Assembly: GCA_038227435.1 (NCBI GenBank)
Contig: JBBRPW010000026.1
Span: 1-6,284, forward strand
DNA length: 6,284 nt
Direction: 5' to 3'
DNA from: JBBRNV01 sp038227435
Lineage (GTDB): Bacteria; Patescibacteriota; Minisyncoccia; Phycocordibacterales; CALRBL01
Positions within the stretch are counted from its first letter, which is position 1. Every line of letters starts with the position of its first letter. Below are positions 3,838 through 6,284 of the stretch, one piece after another. Position numbers and translations under genes: made by a program. The notes under the pieces were generated by a model. It had not been told where the DNA came from, ran no database searches, and worked only from the letters and a program-made list of their open reading frames with translations.

Positions 3838-6284
3838 TTAAACTCCTACTTCCTCTAACTCCTCTTTTTCAATCATTTCTGCACGCTTTTCCATAGCAGT
3901 TTTCTTTCCCTTTTTAACATCGAAAGTAAACTCTCCTGCTCCATTATTCGATTTCGGATTAAATCCAACTTTTATTGAGCCACCTTTTCCTACACCATCT
4001 TTAACAATATGAGATGCAACGGTAGTTAAAATTTTATTTTGAATGAGGCGTCTTAAAGGCCGAGCACCGTATTGTGGGTTGTATCCCTCTTTTGCCAAAT
4101 ATGCCATCACTTCTTTTGACACTTCCAAATTAATTTCTTTTTGAGCTAAACGAGTTTTTACTTTTTCAACTTCAATTCCCACAATTGTTTCAATACTTTC
4201 TGGTGAAAGAATATCGAACATTAATATTTCATCGAGTCGGTTGATAAATTCAGGGCGGAAATAATCTTTCAAACTTGCCATTACTTTTGTCTTAATTTCG
4301 TCGTAATTTTGCTTTTCAGTTTCGTCGGTGGTAAATCCAATTTTTTCCATTCGATCAATAAACTGCGCACCTATATTTGATGTCAAAATAATTACGGTAT
4401 TTTTAAAGTTTACCGTTTTACCTTTTGAATCAGTTAGTCGTCCGTTATCGAGCACTTGAAGCAAAATATTAAATACTTCAGGGTGAGCCTTCTCAATTTC
4501 ATCAAATAGAATTACGGAATATGGTCGATGACGAACCATGTCGGTTAATGTTCCGGCGTCATCATGCCCAACGTAACCAGGAGGAGCTCCTACTAGCTTA
4601 GATACCGAATGTTTCTCCATGTATTCCGACATATCAACTCGAATAAGTGCTTTGTCATCATCGAATAAAAATTCTGCAAGGGCTTTTGTGAGCTCCGTTT
4701 TTCCAACTCCTGTGGGGCCTAAGAAAATAAATGATCCGATAGGGCGATTAGGATCGGCAACACCTGCGCGTGATCGTTTAATAGTGTCGGTAATTTTTTG
4801 AACTGCTTCTTTTTGACCAACCACTCGCTTCTCAAGTTCTAATTCCATTCTGTTTAATTTTGCACGCTCTTCTTCAAGCATTCGTGACACTGGAATTCCC
4901 GTCCACTTTGAAACTACATCAGCAATTTCATTTGATGTAACTTCCTCTTTCAATATGCGCCGTGAACTTTGTAACTTTTTAAGCCGCTTACTTTTTATGT
5001 CGAGTTCCTTTTCAAGTGATGGAATTTTTCCATATCGAATTTCAGCTGCTTTAGATAAATCAGCTCGTGCTTCTGCCCCTTCCGCTTCCAACCTTAATGT
5101 TTCTAAGGACTTTTTAATTTCTTTAATCGATGTATATGTTTCCTTTTCGTTTTTCCATTTAAGTTCAATGTCAGATGTCTTTTCTTTCAAGTCTGCGATT
5201 TCTGCATGAATTTCTTTTACACGCTCCTTTGTTGCTTTATTTATATGGTATTCATTTTTAAGAGCTTCCTGTTCAATTTCAAGTCGAGTAATTCGACGAT
5301 GTGCTTCATCAAGTGCTTGTGGCTTGTTTTCTAAAGAAATTTTTAAGAACGATGCAGACTCGTCAATTAAATCGACTGCTTTGTCCGGTAAAAATCTATC
5401 GCTAATATATCGTGACGAAAGTTCAACAGCTGAAACTAATGCATCGTCTGTAATGTGAACTCCGTGATACAACTCATATTTTTCTTTAAGCCCTCGCAAA
5501 ATTGCAACCGCATCTTCCATCGAAGGTTCATTAACGTATACAGGTTGAAAACGCCGCGTGAGCGCAGGATCTTTTTCAATATATTTTTGATATTCGCGCA
5601 ACGTTGTTGCTCCAACCGCTCGTAATTCTCCTCGAGAAAGTGCCGGTTTTAGCATGTTCGAAGCATCAAGCGATCCTTCAGCCGCACCTGCTCCTACGAT
5701 TGTGTGAATCTCGTCGATAAATAAAATTACTTTGTCGCCCGCCTTTTCAATTTCTTTTAGAATATTTTTTAATCGCTCTTCAAATTCTCCTCGATATTTA
5801 GTTCCCGCAACCAATGTTCCCATATCGAGCGATACTAAATCCTTATCTTTCAAACTTTCAGGTACGTCACCAATTGCAATTCGGTTAGCCAAGCCTTCAA
5901 CAATGGCAGTTTTTCCAACTCCTGCTTCTCCAATTAAAATTGGATTATTTTTAGTTCGACGTGACAAGATTTGAATAACTCTATTAATTTCACTATCGCG
6001 ACCAATAACAGGATCGAGTTTATTTTCGCGAGCAAGATTTGTTAAATTTCGTGTATATTTTTGAAGCGCCTTTGCTTTTTTTGTAGATGGCGCGCCATCC
6101 CCTACTTGATTTTTAGTATGTTTAAGTTCCTCTAAAATAGTTAAAATTTGTTGCTTATTCAATTTAAATTTTTGAAGAATATCGTTTGCGGGACCTGACA
6201 CATCAAAAAAAGCTAAGAATAAATGTTCAACTGAAACAAACTCTTCTTTTAAAGTAATAGCGACTTTTTCAGCATCTTCAATAA
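3838..6284 (-). CDS. clpB: ATP-dependent disaggregase ClpB (5' end outside window)
   Basis: The frame is open to the right edge and gives 814 residues before TAA 3838-3840; about 85-95 N-terminal residues are missing compared with E. coli ClpB. Numbered from the first complete codon (6282-6280): end of the N-domain (about 1-55, EFVSVEHLFLAFF), NBD1 with Walker A GEAGVGKT (118-125), pore loop KYRG (162-165), Walker B VILFIDE (185-191) and arginine fingers RR (243-244); a coiled-coil M domain (about 322-447); NBD2 with Walker A GPTGVGKT (522-529), pore loop GYVG (569-572), Walker B VILFDE (590-595), sensor 1 TSN (634-636) and sensor 2 GAR (739-741). The full-length M domain separates ClpB from ClpA and ClpC, and I see no IGF/IGL-type ClpP-binding loop. 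The protein is a hexameric cytosolic unfoldase that rescues aggregates with DnaK. The GTG at 6201 is an internal valine, not the start. The C-terminus carries a Lys/Glu-rich tail beyond the usual end. Confidence 0.95.
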   Translation of the reverse strand, partial: IEDAEKVAITLKEEFVSVEHLFLAFFDVSGPANDILQKFKLNKQQILTILEELKHTKNQVGDGAPSTKKAKALQKYTRNLTNLARENKLDPVIGRDSEINRVIQILSRRTKNNPILIGEAGVGKTAIVEGLANRIAIGDVPESLKDKDLVSLDMGTLVAGTKYRGEFEERLKNILKEIEKAGDKVILFIDEIHTIVGAGAAEGSLDASNMLKPALSRGELRAVGATTLREYQKYIEKDPALTRRFQPVYVNEPSMEDAVAILRGLKEKYELYHGVHITDDALVSAVELSSRYISDRFLPDKAVDLIDESASFLKISLENKPQALDEAHRRITRLEIEQEALKNEYHINKATKERVKEIHAEIADLKEKTSDIELKWKNEKETYTSIKEIKKSLETLRLEAEGAEARADLSKAAEIRYGKIPSLEKELDIKSKRLKKLQSSRRILKEEVTSNEIADVVSKWTGIPVSRMLEEERAKLNRMELELEKRVVGQKEAVQKITDTIKRSRAGVADPNRPIGSFIFLGPTGVGKTELTKALAEFLFDDDKALIRVDMSEYMEKHSVSKLVGAPPGYVGHDDAGTLTDMVRHRPYSVILFDEIEKAHPEVFNILLQVLDNGRLTDSKGKTVNFKNTVIILTSNIGAQFIDRMEKIGFTTDETEKQNYDEIKTKVMASLKDYFRPEFINRLDEILMFDILSPESIETIVGIEVEKVKTRLAQKEINLEVSKEVMAYLAKEGYNPQYGARPLRRLIQNKILTTVASHIVKDGVGKGGSIKVGFNPKSNNGAGEFTFDVKKGKKTAMEKRAEMIEKEELEEVGV

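Noticed and set aside
6199..6201. GTG as the clpB start codon
   Set aside because: The frame stays open to the window edge and encodes recognisable ClpB N-domain sequence before it, so this is an internal valine.
1..6284. parS site near parB
   Set aside because: I looked for the TGTTTCACGTGAAACA-like 16-mer on both strands and saw none; the window may lie away from parS or the lineage may use another sequence.
1..6284. CRISPR array, insertion sequence, toxin-antitoxin or defence genes
   Set aside because: No spaced direct repeats, transposase motifs, terminal inverted repeats or recognised toxin/defence proteins are present. Apart from one orphan gene, all genes are housekeeping.

Overview
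The window looks like an ordinary housekeeping stretch of an AT-rich bacterial chromosome, most likely a member of the Patescibacteria/CPR (Parcubacteria-like). The assignment is by family feel only, since no search could be run. It rests on the C-terminal repeat type of the topoisomerase I, a cysteine-free ribosomal protein L33 with a lysine tail, the 'GLEYR' variant in the C-terminal half of MiaA, very short intergenic gaps, and starts without visible Shine-Dalgarno sequences. All five stop codons in the window are TAA, and TGG is used for Trp with a CCA-anticodon tRNA-Trp. Nothing suggests a recoded UGA.

Layout from left to right: (1) the 3' end of topA (+) converges on parB (-) across only 15 bases. 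(2) parB starts at 1497 from a promoter placed so that its mRNA would be leaderless. (3) Divergently on the + strand come tRNA-Leu(CAA) and, 37 bases on, miaA. They have one plausible promoter and no terminator between them. (4) On the - strand lies tRNA-Tyr(GUA) > rpmG > rho-independent hairpin > tRNA-Trp(CCA), converging on the end of miaA. (5) A small unrecognised + strand gene (3348-3707) ends at a GC-rich hairpin shared with (6) the convergent clpB (- strand), whose 5' end runs off the right edge.

Theme: miaA makes the i6A37 modification in tRNAs that read U-starting codons and carry A36-A37-A38. All three tRNAs in the window (Leu-CAA, Trp-CCA, Tyr-GUA) carry exactly that signature. The modifying enzyme therefore sits among three of its own expected substrates and is probably co-transcribed with one of them. 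The other genes cover DNA topology (topA), chromosome segregation (parB), translation (rpmG) and protein disaggregation (clpB).

I found no mobile element, CRISPR array, toxin-antitoxin pair or defence cassette, and no convincing new multi-gene system. The least explained items are the 119-residue orphan gene, two tandem palindromes upstream of tRNA-Trp, and the long acidic tail of ParB.
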